A stretch of 54,227 nucleotides of DNA. Origin: a virus. Positions within the stretch are counted from its first letter, which is position 1. Every line of letters starts with the position of its first letter. Below, piece by piece: positions 1-6,758 of this stretch. The translations under genes were made by a program, and so were the position numbers. The notes under the pieces were generated by a model. It was not told the origin of the DNA, searched no databases, and worked only from the letters and a program-made list of their open reading frames with translations. The stretch is from positions 1 through 54,227 of the IMG/VR virus record IMGVR_UViG_3300032249_000551. The stretch is one strand, 5' to 3'.

Positions 1-168
1 AGGTGATTTCTTTGCTTGTTCTGATGACACGGGTGGCTTTAAATTGTGCCCTTGCGCTTTAGCAGAAGCTCTACCTTTAGCATTTAATCCGCCTTCAGGG
101 TTCTTACCCTCTTTGCGGGTCCATGCAGGGGTTGATTTTTTAGCAGGAGCTTTTTTCTTTGTAGCCAT
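1..168 (-). CDS. DUF6321-like basic phage protein (partial)
   Basis: The ATG is at 166-168 and the frame runs off the left edge, so only the first 56 residues are present. The N-terminus is Lys/Ala-rich (MATKKKAPAKKS), followed by PAWTRKEGKNPEGGLNAKGR and a downstream NLKPPVSSEQAKKSP stretch. This matches the short PAW-x-RKEGK-GGLNAKGRAS pattern I know from phage DUF6321 proteins, whose function is unknown. Its start overlaps the stop of the next upstream gene by one base (TAATG), so the two are probably translationally coupled. The C-terminus is not visible. Confidence 0.65.
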   Translation of the reverse strand, partial: MATKKKAPAKKSTPAWTRKEGKNPEGGLNAKGRASAKAQGHNLKPPVSSEQAKKSP

Positions 169-1016
169 TACTTCTTCTTAATCCCAATCATGCGACCAGT
201 CTTTGGGTCACGAGTGACTGTTGGTTGTCCTTTAGTAGGAGCAGATTTCTTTGCAGGAGATTTTTTAGCTGGTGCAGATGCAACTGGTGTGGTTGCATTC
301 TTTAAAGAAACCATTTTTCCACCAGGCCCACGAGTGACTGTTGGTTGTGGTCCTTTAGGAGCTGCAGGAGCTGCTGGTGTAGATGCACGGTTACCTGGCA
401 TACCAACAAATGACTTAGTTGGTCTTGGAGCAACGGTTGGTGTTGGGTTAGTTGCAGGACTTGGTGGGGTCTTTAGAGTAAAGCTGGCGCTAACGTTACC
501 GTGCTTAAGTGAAACGTCTGTTCCGCCTTGTCCAGCTGCAGCAATTCGGCTTAATAAATCACCAGCGTGCTTATGTGCAACTTTAGACTCGTTAATAGTG
601 TTTGAAGACGTGTTGTTTGCTTCTGTAACTCTAAGCCCAGACTCTGTACGAAGTTTATCTGTAGATAGGTGATGCTCTACAGCAGCTTTTTCTATCTCGT
701 TATTGTGAGTAAGAACAATCTTTTTAATTTCGTGACGACGACCTGCTGCATCTTCTTTAAGTCTTTGCCCATGCTCCTGCAAAGATAGCGCAGAAGTTTG
801 ACCGTGCTCTTGAGCAGAAAGTCCAGATTGAATGTTTCCTGCGTGTGTGGCGTAATCTTTTGCTAATTCATTTCCATGGTGCGCCGCTTCTAAGTTCATG
901 CCATGTTGAAGCACCATTTGCCCTGTTGTGTTGCTTCGGGAACCCATGTTGCCCAACTTATTAGAAAGGCTATTTACAGTTGGGGTGATGTTTCCATTGT
1001 ATCGGCTCAAGTCCAT
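168..1016 (-). CDS. Unknown protein with repeated PTVTRxPxxG(K/R)M tail motifs
   Basis: 282 residues, not recognised. The N-terminal 160 residues are predicted helical and rich in His, Gln and Asn (repeated LQEHG/AQEHG units). The C-terminal third is Pro/Ala/Lys-rich and low complexity, with two copies of a QPTVTRxPxxG(K/R)M motif near residues 224-236 and 263-275. A related RD-x-KTGRI motif occurs twice in the 29401-30318 protein. The start lies in an ACTATTAGCACATGG context shared with the gene at 7471. A virion-associated or scaffold-like role is possible but only a guess from composition. Confidence 0.6.
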   Translation of the reverse strand: MDLSRYNGNITPTVNSLSNKLGNMGSRSNTTGQMVLQHGMNLEAAHHGNELAKDYATHAGNIQSGLSAQEHGQTSALSLQEHGQRLKEDAAGRRHEIKKIVLTHNNEIEKAAVEHHLSTDKLRTESGLRVTEANNTSSNTINESKVAHKHAGDLLSRIAAAGQGGTDVSLKHGNVSASFTLKTPPSPATNPTPTVAPRPTKSFVGMPGNRASTPAAPAAPKGPQPTVTRGPGGKMVSLKNATTPVASAPAKKSPAKKSAPTKGQPTVTRDPKTGRMIGIKKK

Positions 1017-1030
1017 GTGCTAATAGTCCC

Positions 1031-1390
1031 TTACTTTTCTTCTTCTGTTTGGGTATTCACTAAGCAATTTTCAATATTGATAAGACGTTCGTGCATCTCT
1101 GTAAAAGCTTCCATAATCAAAGCTTGATTCTCGTAAAGACGGTCCACTCGGTCTTTCACAGTTGTAAACCCCCCATTTTGACTTAGTTCACCATCAACGT
1201 TATTAAGCCGTTCCATCACACCTGCAACACGGTCACGACCTGGAGATTCCTCTTCGCCTTCCCAGTCCCGCATAAAGCGTTCCATCCACTCAGCCCAACG
1301 CTTTGCACGTTTGTAAAACGGGTTTAGTAATATCCCAAGGCTAATGAGAGCACCAGCGACAATGCCGATAGTTGTAAAGGTACTAGTCAC
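1031..1390 (-). CDS. Membrane-anchored coiled-coil protein, possible holin/lysis accessory
   Basis: 119 residues. An N-terminal hydrophobic segment (about residues 5-24, TIGIVAGALISLGILLNPF) is followed by a basic Tyr/Lys/Arg turn, then an acidic helical tail (about 60-119) likely to form a coiled coil. This single-anchor, coiled-coil layout resembles DUF2746-like actinophage membrane proteins found near lysis genes. It sits directly upstream, in transcription order, of the 168-1016 gene and downstream of a second small membrane protein. A spanin-like or holin-accessory role is inference. Confidence 0.6.
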   Translation of the reverse strand: MTSTFTTIGIVAGALISLGILLNPFYKRAKRWAEWMERFMRDWEGEEESPGRDRVAGVMERLNNVDGELSQNGGFTTVKDRVDRLYENQALIMEAFTEMHERLINIENCLVNTQTEEEK

Positions 1391-1408
1391 TGGTGCTACT
1401 CCTATAAA

Positions 1409-1606
1409 CTATTCTTCTGAACCTAGTCCGTATGCTTTGTAGGTTGGGTCAACCCACTTAAAAATAGGAGCTGCAAGTGAGCCCAAAAGAACTGCATATT
1501 CAGGCTTGATGTCTGCAACGAGTGCAAGCAAGACTGTGATTGTTGCTACTCCTACTGAGCGTAGGTATGACTGGATTTCAGATTTAGCTTTTGGTGAAAG
1601 TTTCAT
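1409..1606 (-). CDS. Putative small holin
   Basis: 65 residues with two hydrophobic segments (about residues 17-32 and 36-50) separated by a short DIKPE turn, a basic N-terminus and an acidic C-terminus. The end (FKWVDPTYKAYGLGSEE) resembles small two-helix actinophage holins of the r1t type, which often carry a KWxDPTxKxxG tail. The adjacent membrane-anchor gene and the CHAP endolysin at 3889-4398 in the same leftward unit support a lysis role. Family assignment is by pattern only. Confidence 0.55.
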   Translation of the reverse strand: MKLSPKAKSEIQSYLRSVGVATITVLLALVADIKPEYAVLLGSLAAPIFKWVDPTYKAYGLGSEE

Positions 1607-1698
1607 TGGATTCCTAACCTGGAAATTAATGTCTTTTTTGCCCTTTGGTTAAGTGTGAATCAAGAATCTAATTTGTGCAGTCTAAGCGTAGATAAAAA

Positions 1699-1914
1699 TT
1701 ACATTGGCTTTCTTAGTTTATTAACGATTTGCTTTGAGCCAACATCTCCAGAAGAGTTTACTGACTCTCCTTGAACACCTCGTCCTCTACTTGCCCACGT
1801 AAATATTGATGCACGTGTTTCAGACTTTACAGTTGGTTTAGAAACTTGAAATCTTTGTTCAACACCTTTTCGGTTGTTAATTGTAAGAGGGCGTCGGTTT
1901 AGTTGCGGCTCCAT
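1699..1914 (-). CDS. Hypothetical basic protein
   Basis: 71 residues, not recognised. It is Arg/Lys/Ser/Asn-rich without hydrophobic segments or cysteines, so probably soluble and partly disordered. Its ATG overlaps the TAA of the upstream 1914-2234 gene (TAATG at 1914), which supports expression by coupling. About 90 bases with no clear signal separate it from the holin-like gene downstream. Confidence 0.5.
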   Translation of the reverse strand: MEPQLNRRPLTINNRKGVEQRFQVSKPTVKSETRASIFTWASRGRGVQGESVNSSGDVGSKQIVNKLRKPM

Positions 1915-2234
1915 TAGTACCCGCCACCACCGCTGTCTGCACCTGCTCCGCCAACATCGCCGTAACTTCCAGCAGATGTTCCGCCCATTCCACTGTAGTC
2001 ACTTGCTGAAGCTCCTGAAGACGGCTCTAAGTTACCTGGAGTATTAGTTCCTGAAGAAGTTGTTTGTAAAACATTTCCAGCAATAAGTGCACCAGTCATG
2101 TATGGGTAAGAACCCCACCAGTATCCATTACCAACAAATCCTTGTTCTCTAGGGCGAGAAAAGCGTTGACGCTGTTGGTCTTCTGCAGTTTCAATAGCTC
2201 CGTCAAACTGACGACCTATGTTTCTATTCTTCAT
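1914..2234 (-). CDS. Hypothetical Gly/Ser-rich protein
   Basis: 106 residues, not recognised. The N-terminal half contains Arg/Gln-rich helical sequence and an aromatic patch (GNGYWWGSYPYMTG, about residues 36-49). The C-terminal 45 residues are Gly/Ser/Ala low complexity ending GGGGY. It is coupled on both sides: ATGA with the 43-residue gene upstream and TAATG with the gene downstream. Composition would suit a minor virion component, but no family is recognisable. Confidence 0.5.
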   Translation of the reverse strand: MKNRNIGRQFDGAIETAEDQQRQRFSRPREQGFVGNGYWWGSYPYMTGALIAGNVLQTTSSGTNTPGNLEPSSGASASDYSGMGGTSAGSYGDVGGAGADSGGGGY

Positions 2235-2362
2235 GATGTTTTATCCAAATTCTCTTTGTTGTATGCACCCACGTCTTGCTTTACTGCTCCGTACATTCCT
2301 AGGCCATAAAACTGTTGACCAGAAATTGGTTGCCATAACTTGTAGTAATCAACCATTGTCAT
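2231..2362 (-). CDS. 43-residue small protein
   Basis: A short frame starts ATG-ACA-ATG-GTT at 2362 and ends with a TGA overlapping the next ATG (ATGA at 2231-2234). The product begins MTMVDYYKLWQPISGQQFYG and is aromatic-rich. Its position, filling the gap between two coupled genes with a 4-base distance from the upstream stop, supports a real gene. An internal ATG (third codon) is an equally good start. Function unknown. Confidence 0.55.
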   Translation of the reverse strand: MTMVDYYKLWQPISGQQFYGLGMYGAVKQDVGAYNKENLDKTS

Positions 2363-2366
2363 TGGG

Positions 2367-2564
2367 TTATCGGTCTGCATAGATAAACAATCCTTCTGGG
2401 TCATGAACTTGAACGGATTGTTGAACTAATGTGTAGCCAGTTTCTTTTGCATGATGACCGCAGAAATAAAGTTCTCCAGTTAACAATGTTGCACGAACCA
2501 TTGCTCGTGCAGCACACCTGTCGCAGCGGTCTAATGCCGTTAACTCTCGTTGTGCGTGTAACAT
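2367..2564 (-). CDS. DUF7455-like zinc-ribbon protein
   Basis: 65 residues. The core LTALDRCDRCAARAMVRATL, then GELYFCGHHAKE, matches the actinobacterial DUF7455 pattern (LT-x-x-DRCDRCGAQA...G-x-LLFCAHHxxE), a small zinc-binding family of unknown function that is widespread in Actinobacteria. Cys14, Cys17, Cys36 and the HH pair are the likely metal ligands. It is the first leftward gene after a divergent gap of about 48 bases from the small rightward gene at 2613. This is one of the clearest actinobacterial-host markers here. Confidence 0.75.
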   Translation of the reverse strand: MLHAQRELTALDRCDRCAARAMVRATLLTGELYFCGHHAKETGYTLVQQSVQVHDPEGLFIYADR

Positions 2565-2612
2565 GTCTTTAGTTTACCCCTTTCTCAGAATAAGTACGGG
2601 CATAATACGGAG

Positions 2613-2729
2613 ATGGAGTCTAAAGAGTTCCTTGAACGGTATACTTGCGCTCTATGCAATAAACGATACGTAGTACCTGATTTAGCACGTATGTGCGAGA
2701 AAAAACACTTGGAGAACTCTGATGCCTAA
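2613..2729 (+). CDS. 38-residue Cys/His microprotein
   Basis: Rightward frame inside a leftward block. The product starts MESKEFLERYTCALCNKRY and contains C-x2-C and a later C-x4-H pair, i.e. a minimal zinc-finger-like arrangement. It overlaps the next rightward gene by 8 bases (2722-2729), suggesting translational coupling. A CATAAT hexamer ends 6 bases before the ATG, so a leaderless transcript is possible. Function unknown; calling it a gene rests on the Cys pattern and coupling. Confidence 0.5.
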   Translation: MESKEFLERYTCALCNKRYVVPDLARMCEKKHLENSDA

Positions 2730-2898
2730 ATATGAATATTCCTGCATACAATGCGATGTAGATTACGAAAAAGAACGCAGCATCCATGATGCAGAACCTA
2801 GGTATGTCTGCGACAAGTGTGGCTACGCTCTTCAACGGGTTTATAACTCTTTTGGCCTTCAATTCAAAGGCTCAGGGTTTTACAAGACTAGTAACTAA
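2722..2898 (+). CDS. FmdB-type zinc-ribbon protein
   Basis: 58 residues: MPKYEYSCIQCDVDYEKERS, then YVCDKCGYALQRV and a SFGLQFKGSGFYKTSN tail. This is the full FmdB/CxxC_CxxC_SSSS zinc-ribbon pattern, including the typical F-x-G-SGFY-x-TS ending. Members are widespread small regulatory-like proteins of unclear biochemistry. It is rightward among leftward genes, coupled to the 38-residue gene before it, and its stop overlaps the convergent gene 2895-3197 by 4 bases. Confidence 0.8.
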   Translation: MPKYEYSCIQCDVDYEKERSIHDAEPRYVCDKCGYALQRVYNSFGLQFKGSGFYKTSN

Positions 2899-3197
2899 TC
2901 TTCTTTAGAGTATTCCTCAATAAGCTGTAAACAAATAGATTGCTCTGACATTAAGTAATTTTCAATTTCAGAACGACGAAGAGCTATTTGTTCTTCAGTT
3001 TGGGTAACAATCTCTTCTGAGAGCTCATCAAGGTGTTCCTTATACTGCTCAACCATGTAACCCAATACGGACTGCATAGTGGCTGCTTGTAGTTGTGCTT
3101 TTTCCCATCTATCTTCAATGGCTTTGCGTTTTTTTCCACGTAAGAAGTCTTTTTGCTCTGCTTGATTGATTGCGGCTTTATCTTGACGTTTGCTCAT
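2895..3197 (-). CDS. Hypothetical coiled-coil protein
   Basis: 100 residues, almost entirely predicted helix: a basic N-terminal 35 residues (SKRQDKAAINQAEQKDFLRG) then an acidic heptad-like stretch (about 50-98). No family recognised. It lies 17 bases downstream of the proteasome-like gene in the same direction, so the two may be co-expressed. Its stop overlaps the stop of the rightward FmdB-like gene by 4 bases. Confidence 0.55.
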   Translation of the reverse strand: MSKRQDKAAINQAEQKDFLRGKKRKAIEDRWEKAQLQAATMQSVLGYMVEQYKEHLDELSEEIVTQTEEQIALRRSEIENYLMSEQSICLQLIEEYSKED

Positions 3198-3214
3198 GAC
3201 CTTACCTTATCAGA

Positions 3215-3763
3215 CTATTTGTATTGCTCAACAACCTGAATAGGACCAGAAGTATTTACATCTAGCTTTGCAGCAATCTCAATTGCTTTTTCGGGCTTTG
3301 CTCCTGCATGTAAAGCGCCTATTGCATAGTCAGAACCAGAGCCTACTCCGTAGATTCCATTTCCTGACCGAATTACAGATAAGTCATCACCGATGTCAAA
3401 CAACTCTCCACCAACAGCCATAATAAAGCTAAACCGATTGTCTTCCGCTTTTCCATCGCTTTTGCCTTCGTTAAAATCATAACCATTATCAGTTAAACAT
3501 TTTCTAAGAGAAGGCATTGCTTTGGTAATCATGAAATGATAAATGTCTTCAGAATCTTTTAAAGTTAGTTTTGGAGGTACCCAGAAATGCTGTACAACAT
3601 CACACGGTTGAACTTCACCACTTCCTGCGACTAAAAAAGCCCCACGTTGTGTAATTTTTTTCATGTCTGGATGGTTGTAACGACGCCCACCATCACCAGT
3701 TACCTGATTATCTGCGGCAATAACACACTTGTCTTTATATTGAACAGCAACGATGGTTGTCAT
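3215..3763 (-). CDS. Proteasome beta/HslV-like Ntn-hydrolase peptidase
   Basis: 182 residues from ATG 3763; a GTG at 3769 is in frame, but GGGGGTGAG sits at Shine-Dalgarno distance only for the ATG. After Met removal the protein begins TTIVAVQYKDKCVIAADNQV, the N-terminal threonine signature of the 20S beta/HslV family. Counting from that Thr, the conserved Asp falls at 17, a Lys pair at 34-35 (HslV Lys33 region), and GVGSGSDYAIGAL matches the late GSG motif. Length fits HslV (about 175). No HslU partner is visible. Phage head-maturation proteases and host proteasome-like enzymes are both possible comparisons; the fold call is firm, the role is not. Confidence 0.8.
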   Translation of the reverse strand: MTTIVAVQYKDKCVIAADNQVTGDGGRRYNHPDMKKITQRGAFLVAGSGEVQPCDVVQHFWVPPKLTLKDSEDIYHFMITKAMPSLRKCLTDNGYDFNEGKSDGKAEDNRFSFIMAVGGELFDIGDDLSVIRSGNGIYGVGSGSDYAIGALHAGAKPEKAIEIAAKLDVNTSGPIQVVEQYK

Positions 3764-3888
3764 ACTCACCCCCAGGTAGAAGAACCCCCCTAGGTTACCA
3801 TCTAAAACAGCCTTTTGGGGAATGTCCGTTTTGGGTAATATAACCTAGACGGGGTTTAAAAGCCCCCTAGCGGTCCTTACGCTGCGGT

Positions 3889-4398
3889 TTAGGCGTCTAG
3901 GTACTTAGGACGTCCAAAACCCTCAATAAAGACTGAGAGGCCCTTAGAGTTCTTTTTATAGGCACGAATCTTCTTAGCGCATTCGCCGCCGTTGCGTTCG
4001 CTTGCTTTCTTCTTCTTTTCTCCAGAAGTGTTTCCTTCAACCGTAGTTACCGTTCCGTCACCGTTGTCTTTAACTACAATGCCTACGTGCTCAATAGGAG
4101 CTCCGCCTTCTGTAAAGTCAAAGTAAACAATGTCACCTGGTTTTGGGGTAGCTTTTGATGCTTCTGTCCAAGTCCCTAGTTTTTTAAATGCTGCTGCACC
4201 TGCAACTGTGGATACTGTGTTAGGAATCTTGACGCCAGCTTGATGGGCACACCACATCAGAAAACTACCGCACCAAGGTTGGAAATTTGCTTTAGTAAAA
4301 GCTCCATACTTAGTTTGGTTATCTTTTGGTCCTTCTACATACCCGACTTCTTTAAGGGCAACGTCAACGATTGCTTTAGCTGTTCCTAACTCTGTCAT
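3889..4398 (-). CDS. CHAP-domain endolysin
   Basis: 169 residues forming a single CHAP (Cys/His amidohydrolase/peptidase) domain: Cys43 in FQPWCGSFLMW, His104 in PIEHVGIV and a downstream Asn123 in EGNTSG provide the usual triad. It would cleave peptidoglycan amide or cross-bridge bonds at lysis. There is no signal peptide and no separate wall-binding domain; the C-terminal KIRAYKK...GFGRPKYLDA is basic. The holin-like genes at 1409-1606 and 1031-1390 follow downstream. TAATG coupling to the basic 60-residue gene upstream. Confidence 0.85.
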   Translation of the reverse strand: MTELGTAKAIVDVALKEVGYVEGPKDNQTKYGAFTKANFQPWCGSFLMWCAHQAGVKIPNTVSTVAGAAAFKKLGTWTEASKATPKPGDIVYFDFTEGGAPIEHVGIVVKDNGDGTVTTVEGNTSGEKKKKASERNGGECAKKIRAYKKNSKGLSVFIEGFGRPKYLDA

Positions 4399-4580
4399 TA
4401 TTTTGCCTTTTTTTCTGGTCGTTTTACAGTTCTAACTACAGGAGGTTGGGCATCTTCTTTCATTTGCTTTTCTTTTTTAAATGCCCGTACTTCTCTTGCT
4501 TTTTTATTCCGTACATCTTGTTTAATCTCTGGGCTCTGAATCCGTAGCTTCTTTACGCCCATCTTAGTTGACTTAGCCAT
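4398..4580 (-). CDS. Small Lys-rich protein
   Basis: 60 residues, about 40% Lys/Arg (KKLRIQSPEIKQDVRNKKAR and a KRPEKKAK end); likely a nucleic-acid-associated or disordered basic peptide. No family recognised. Coupled by one-base TAATG overlaps to the HNH-like gene upstream (4580) and the endolysin downstream (4398). Confidence 0.5.
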   Translation of the reverse strand: MAKSTKMGVKKLRIQSPEIKQDVRNKKAREVRAFKKEKQMKEDAQPPVVRTVKRPEKKAK

Positions 4581-4846
4581 TACTTCTTCTTTCGGTTCTT
4601 ATTGCCTTTACCAATGTTTTTGGAGGCATCCATTACCTGTAAATTCTTCTTGCCATCATTGTGCTTGTTATTATCCTTGTGGTCAACGTGCTTGTTTTTA
4701 GGAAGCTTCTTGCCTAATTCTTTCTCTTTTTCATAGCGAGCTGCGTTAGTAGACTTAAACTTCTTAGTAACTGTGTTGTAGATAGTCATCTTTTTGCGAC
4801 CACCCTTGGACTTGTCTTCGTAAGGTCCATAAACTTTAACGGTCAT
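4580..4846 (-). CDS. Small HNH-type nuclease-like protein
   Basis: 88 residues. The core KHVDHKDNNKHNDGKKNLQV reproduces the H-(V/I)-DH-x-(D/N)-x-N-x-x-N-x-x-x-NL pattern of His-Me-finger HNH homing nucleases, with the DH and the NL-Asn as likely catalytic and structural residues. The flanks are very Lys-rich. It is shorter than typical homing endonucleases and lacks an AP2 or zinc domain. ATGA overlap with the Cys-rich microprotein upstream. Confidence 0.6.
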   Translation of the reverse strand: MTVKVYGPYEDKSKGGRKKMTIYNTVTKKFKSTNAARYEKEKELGKKLPKNKHVDHKDNNKHNDGKKNLQVMDASKNIGKGNKNRKKK

Positions 4847-4941
4847 TCGCTAACCTTCCATTCACAGATGCACTTGCAGGTGTCTACATCGCAGACACCG
4901 CTGCTCATATCGTGCTCACACTTTACGCATTTCATGGTCAT
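4843..4941 (-). CDS. 32-residue Cys-rich microprotein
   Basis: The frame starts at 4941 (ATG-ACC-ATG) and ends in a TGA overlapping the next ATG (ATGA at 4843-4846). The product begins MTMKCVKCEHDMSSGVCDVD and has six Cys in 32 residues (C-x2-C, then C-x4-C-x-C-x-C), consistent with one zinc knuckle. Coupling and composition support a real gene; function unknown. Confidence 0.5.
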   Translation of the reverse strand: MTMKCVKCEHDMSSGVCDVDTCKCICEWKVSE

Positions 4942-4958
4942 AGTGTATGGTGTCTGCT

Positions 4959-5333
4959 ATGCCATTTAAGGATAAAGTCAAGCAAAGAGAGTCGGCACGT
5001 AAACATTACGCCCGTAACTCAGAGGCAATACAGAAAAGAACGGCACAGAACAATCGCCTCATAAGACGACGTAATAAGTCTTACATTGATGGGGTTAAGG
5101 GCACGAATCCTTGTGCGGATTGCGGCGTCTCGTACCCACCTTACGTGATGCAATTTGACCACATAGTTGATGGCAAACGAGGCAACGTGGCTGATATGGC
5201 ACGCTCTGGGTTCTCCATTGAGAACCTTCAGGCTGAGATAGACAAGTGCGAGCTCGTGTGCGCTAATTGCCATGCTGAAAGAACGCACGGATACAAAGAC
5301 GAATTAGAAGAAGACTTTCCTAACGAAGCTTGA
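4959..5333 (+). CDS. HNH endonuclease (homing-type)
   Basis: 124 residues from ATG 4959 (an ATG at 4947 adds four residues). The MPFKDKVKQRE beginning is typical of this actinophage HNH family, which favours 4959. Zinc ligands CADC and CELVCANC flank the HNH core: QFDHIVDGKRG supplies the DH and NCHAERTHG the final His. Such enzymes cut DNA and often act as free-standing homing nucleases. It runs rightward between leftward genes, as expected of an inserted selfish gene. A sister HNH gene lies at 18646-19230. Confidence 0.8.
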   Translation: MPFKDKVKQRESARKHYARNSEAIQKRTAQNNRLIRRRNKSYIDGVKGTNPCADCGVSYPPYVMQFDHIVDGKRGNVADMARSGFSIENLQAEIDKCELVCANCHAERTHGYKDELEEDFPNEA

Positions 5334-5353
5334 ACGCCCAGGACGCTTTTTTC

Positions 5354-5845
5354 TCAGCGACCGCTTTTTAACTCATCAACTAAGGAAGCCCAAGTAGTCA
5401 GGTGCTTCTTATCAATCTTATAGAAGGTCTCGGTAATCTTGCGATAGGGGTCTTGCGTCGTGTGCTTAAACCAATGTTCCTTAGTGTTGGAGTGAACAAC
5501 CAACATATTGCCTGACTTCTGACTCACCATCACATAAGCGTAGGGCTTGACCTCTTTAGCTTCATAACCAGAGACTGTATCTACATAGAGATTAGATTGC
5601 CAGAATACAGATGGGTCCTCTGAGAAACCTAGGTTACGCGACTTCACCTCTAGAACTAAACCGTTATCTAGGATGATGTCTTTCTCTTCTTTTGTTAGGC
5701 GCCTGATATCAGCGTCCGAAGTGACAAGTTCTAACTCAGGGACGGTACAACCAATACCTTCTGCACGAAGACGTTGCGCAACTAACTCATTGAAGGTGTG
5801 ACCTTCTGTCATAGCTGCGTGGTAATCAAACTCTACGACGCCCAT
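5354..5845 (-). CDS. Possible PD-(D/E)XK nuclease-like protein
   Basis: 163 residues. IILDNGLVLEVKSRN (about residues 57-71) gives the D...E-V-K arrangement of restriction-endonuclease-like folds, followed by alternating strand/helix sequence (PYAYVMVSQ, NMLVVHSN). The N-terminal E-x-HTFNELVAQRLRAEG helix would precede the core. Substrate unknown; it may act on phage or host DNA. The start overlaps the upstream 5833-6048 gene by 13 bases. Call is by motif only. Confidence 0.5.
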   Translation of the reverse strand: MGVVEFDYHAAMTEGHTFNELVAQRLRAEGIGCTVPELELVTSDADIRRLTKEEKDIILDNGLVLEVKSRNLGFSEDPSVFWQSNLYVDTVSGYEAKEVKPYAYVMVSQKSGNMLVVHSNTKEHWFKHTTQDPYRKITETFYKIDKKHLTTWASLVDELKSGR

Positions 5846-6048
5846 AGTTGCTCCTCTAGTTGTAACTCTGCTTCAACAGTAGCAGGGTCTGGCTTTGGTT
5901 TCTTCACCTTCAGGGTTTGTTCGTGATACGTAGGGTCATAACTTATAGCACCTGTTGCACCCGTTAGACCTTTGTTCCAATTATCTTGTCGGTGATTACG
6001 GAATTGTTCTCTTTGTTTTTCATACTCTTTACGATATTTGTCATCCAT
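5833..6048 (-). CDS. Hypothetical protein
   Basis: 71 residues, not recognised. Charged N-terminal helix (KYRKEYEKQREQFRNHRQDN), a TGATGAISYDP middle and an acidic C-terminal helix. No Cys or membrane segment. It sits between the nuclease-like gene and a C2H2 microprotein, two bases from the latter's stop. Confidence 0.5.
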   Translation of the reverse strand: MDDKYRKEYEKQREQFRNHRQDNWNKGLTGATGAISYDPTYHEQTLKVKKPKPDPATVEAELQLEEQLWAS

Positions 6049-6050
6049 CG

Positions 6051-6152
6051 TTATTCCTTTGAGTTGTGATTTTTAAAATGTTCTGCGGCTTGGTCTTCAC
6101 GATAAGGTGCATTACATAGTACGCAGTTCTTTAGTATCTTAACTACTTGCAT
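6051..6152 (-). CDS. 33-residue C2H2-like zinc-finger microprotein
   Basis: A short frame from ATG 6152 with a good ribosome-binding site (GGAGAG, about 5 bases upstream). It encodes KNCVLCNAPYREDQAAEHFK then NH: C-x2-C-x11-H-x3-H, a single C2H2-type finger. Two bases separate it from each neighbour. Function unknown; a DNA- or protein-binding adapter is plausible. Confidence 0.55.
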   Translation of the reverse strand: MQVVKILKNCVLCNAPYREDQAAEHFKNHNSKE

Positions 6153-6154
6153 CT

Positions 6155-6439
6155 TTACTCTCCTTCAAAAATACTGTGTCTTCTCTTCCATAGATATAAC
6201 CTACCTAGGACCTTACCTCGTATGGCGAACTCAAGAAGCAACCGTGTTGTGTGGGTTTCACGGTCTAGCTGGTACATGCGAAATATACCTGTGCGCTTCA
6301 GGTGCCTTATTAAATACTTTTCAAGCTCTGAGCTTATCTCTTCTGTATTGCACTTGGGACATTGCTCTGTTGGATTGGCAACGCCGTACTCAACGTTGAA
6401 TGTCCCACCACAATCAAAGCAAAGGACTTTAGGACTCAT
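6155..6439 (-). CDS. Zinc-ribbon hypothetical protein
   Basis: 94 residues. The N-terminus VLCFDCGGTF...EQCPKCNTE gives a C-x2-C / C-x2-C zinc ribbon (Cys7, Cys10, Cys27, Cys30). The remaining 60 residues are basic and helical (EKYLIRHLKRTGIFRMYQLD). Could be a transcription or DNA-associated factor; no family recognised. Confidence 0.55.
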   Translation of the reverse strand: MSPKVLCFDCGGTFNVEYGVANPTEQCPKCNTEEISSELEKYLIRHLKRTGIFRMYQLDRETHTTRLLLEFAIRGKVLGRLYLWKRRHSIFEGE

Positions 6440-6479
6440 CGGGTATTCCTTTTCTCGGTAACAGCTACCCTGGAGCCTA

Positions 6480-6758
6480 CTACATACTTCTACGTATTTG
6501 GTCCATCTTGTATTGAGTCCCTGGGTCCTTCTGAATCTTGCCCCAGTTCTTTCTCATCATCTTTACCTGCTTCTTATCTGCTGCAGGCCAGTTGAACGAT
6601 TCGCCATTTTCAGGGGTGACTATAGAGATGCGTCCTGGTTCATCTGGGATTGTCTTACCGTTACGGGTAGCCATGCCAGATGGTGTCTTCACAATGCGAA
6701 ATGACTTCCCATGTTCTTTTCCGAATTGGATGTAGGAAAGTTTATCGGAAGCACTCAT
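6480..6758 (-). CDS. Hypothetical protein
   Basis: 92 residues from ATG 6758, chosen because it forms an ATGA overlap with the upstream stop; the frame is open 11 codons further. Product begins MSASDKLSYIQFGKEHGKSF and has a basic C-terminus. Not recognised. Part of a small operon with the zinc protein 6755-6961 and the GNAT-like gene. Confidence 0.5.
   Translation of the reverse strand: MSASDKLSYIQFGKEHGKSFRIVKTPSGMATRNGKTIPDEPGRISIVTPENGESFNWPAADKKQVKMMRKNWGKIQKDPGTQYKMDQIRRSM

Noticed and set aside
190-672. Rightward frame of 160 codons
   Set aside because: Antisense shadow of the 168-1016 gene; Pro/Gly/Val-rich product and no ribosome-binding site.
2620-2862. Leftward frame of 80 codons
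   Set aside because: Lies antisense to the two small rightward zinc genes, whose Cys patterns are clearly real.
3840-3870. GGGG-TTTAAAAG-CCCC as terminator of the proteasome-like gene
   Set aside because: Only a 4-bp GC stem with a large loop and no following T-tract.
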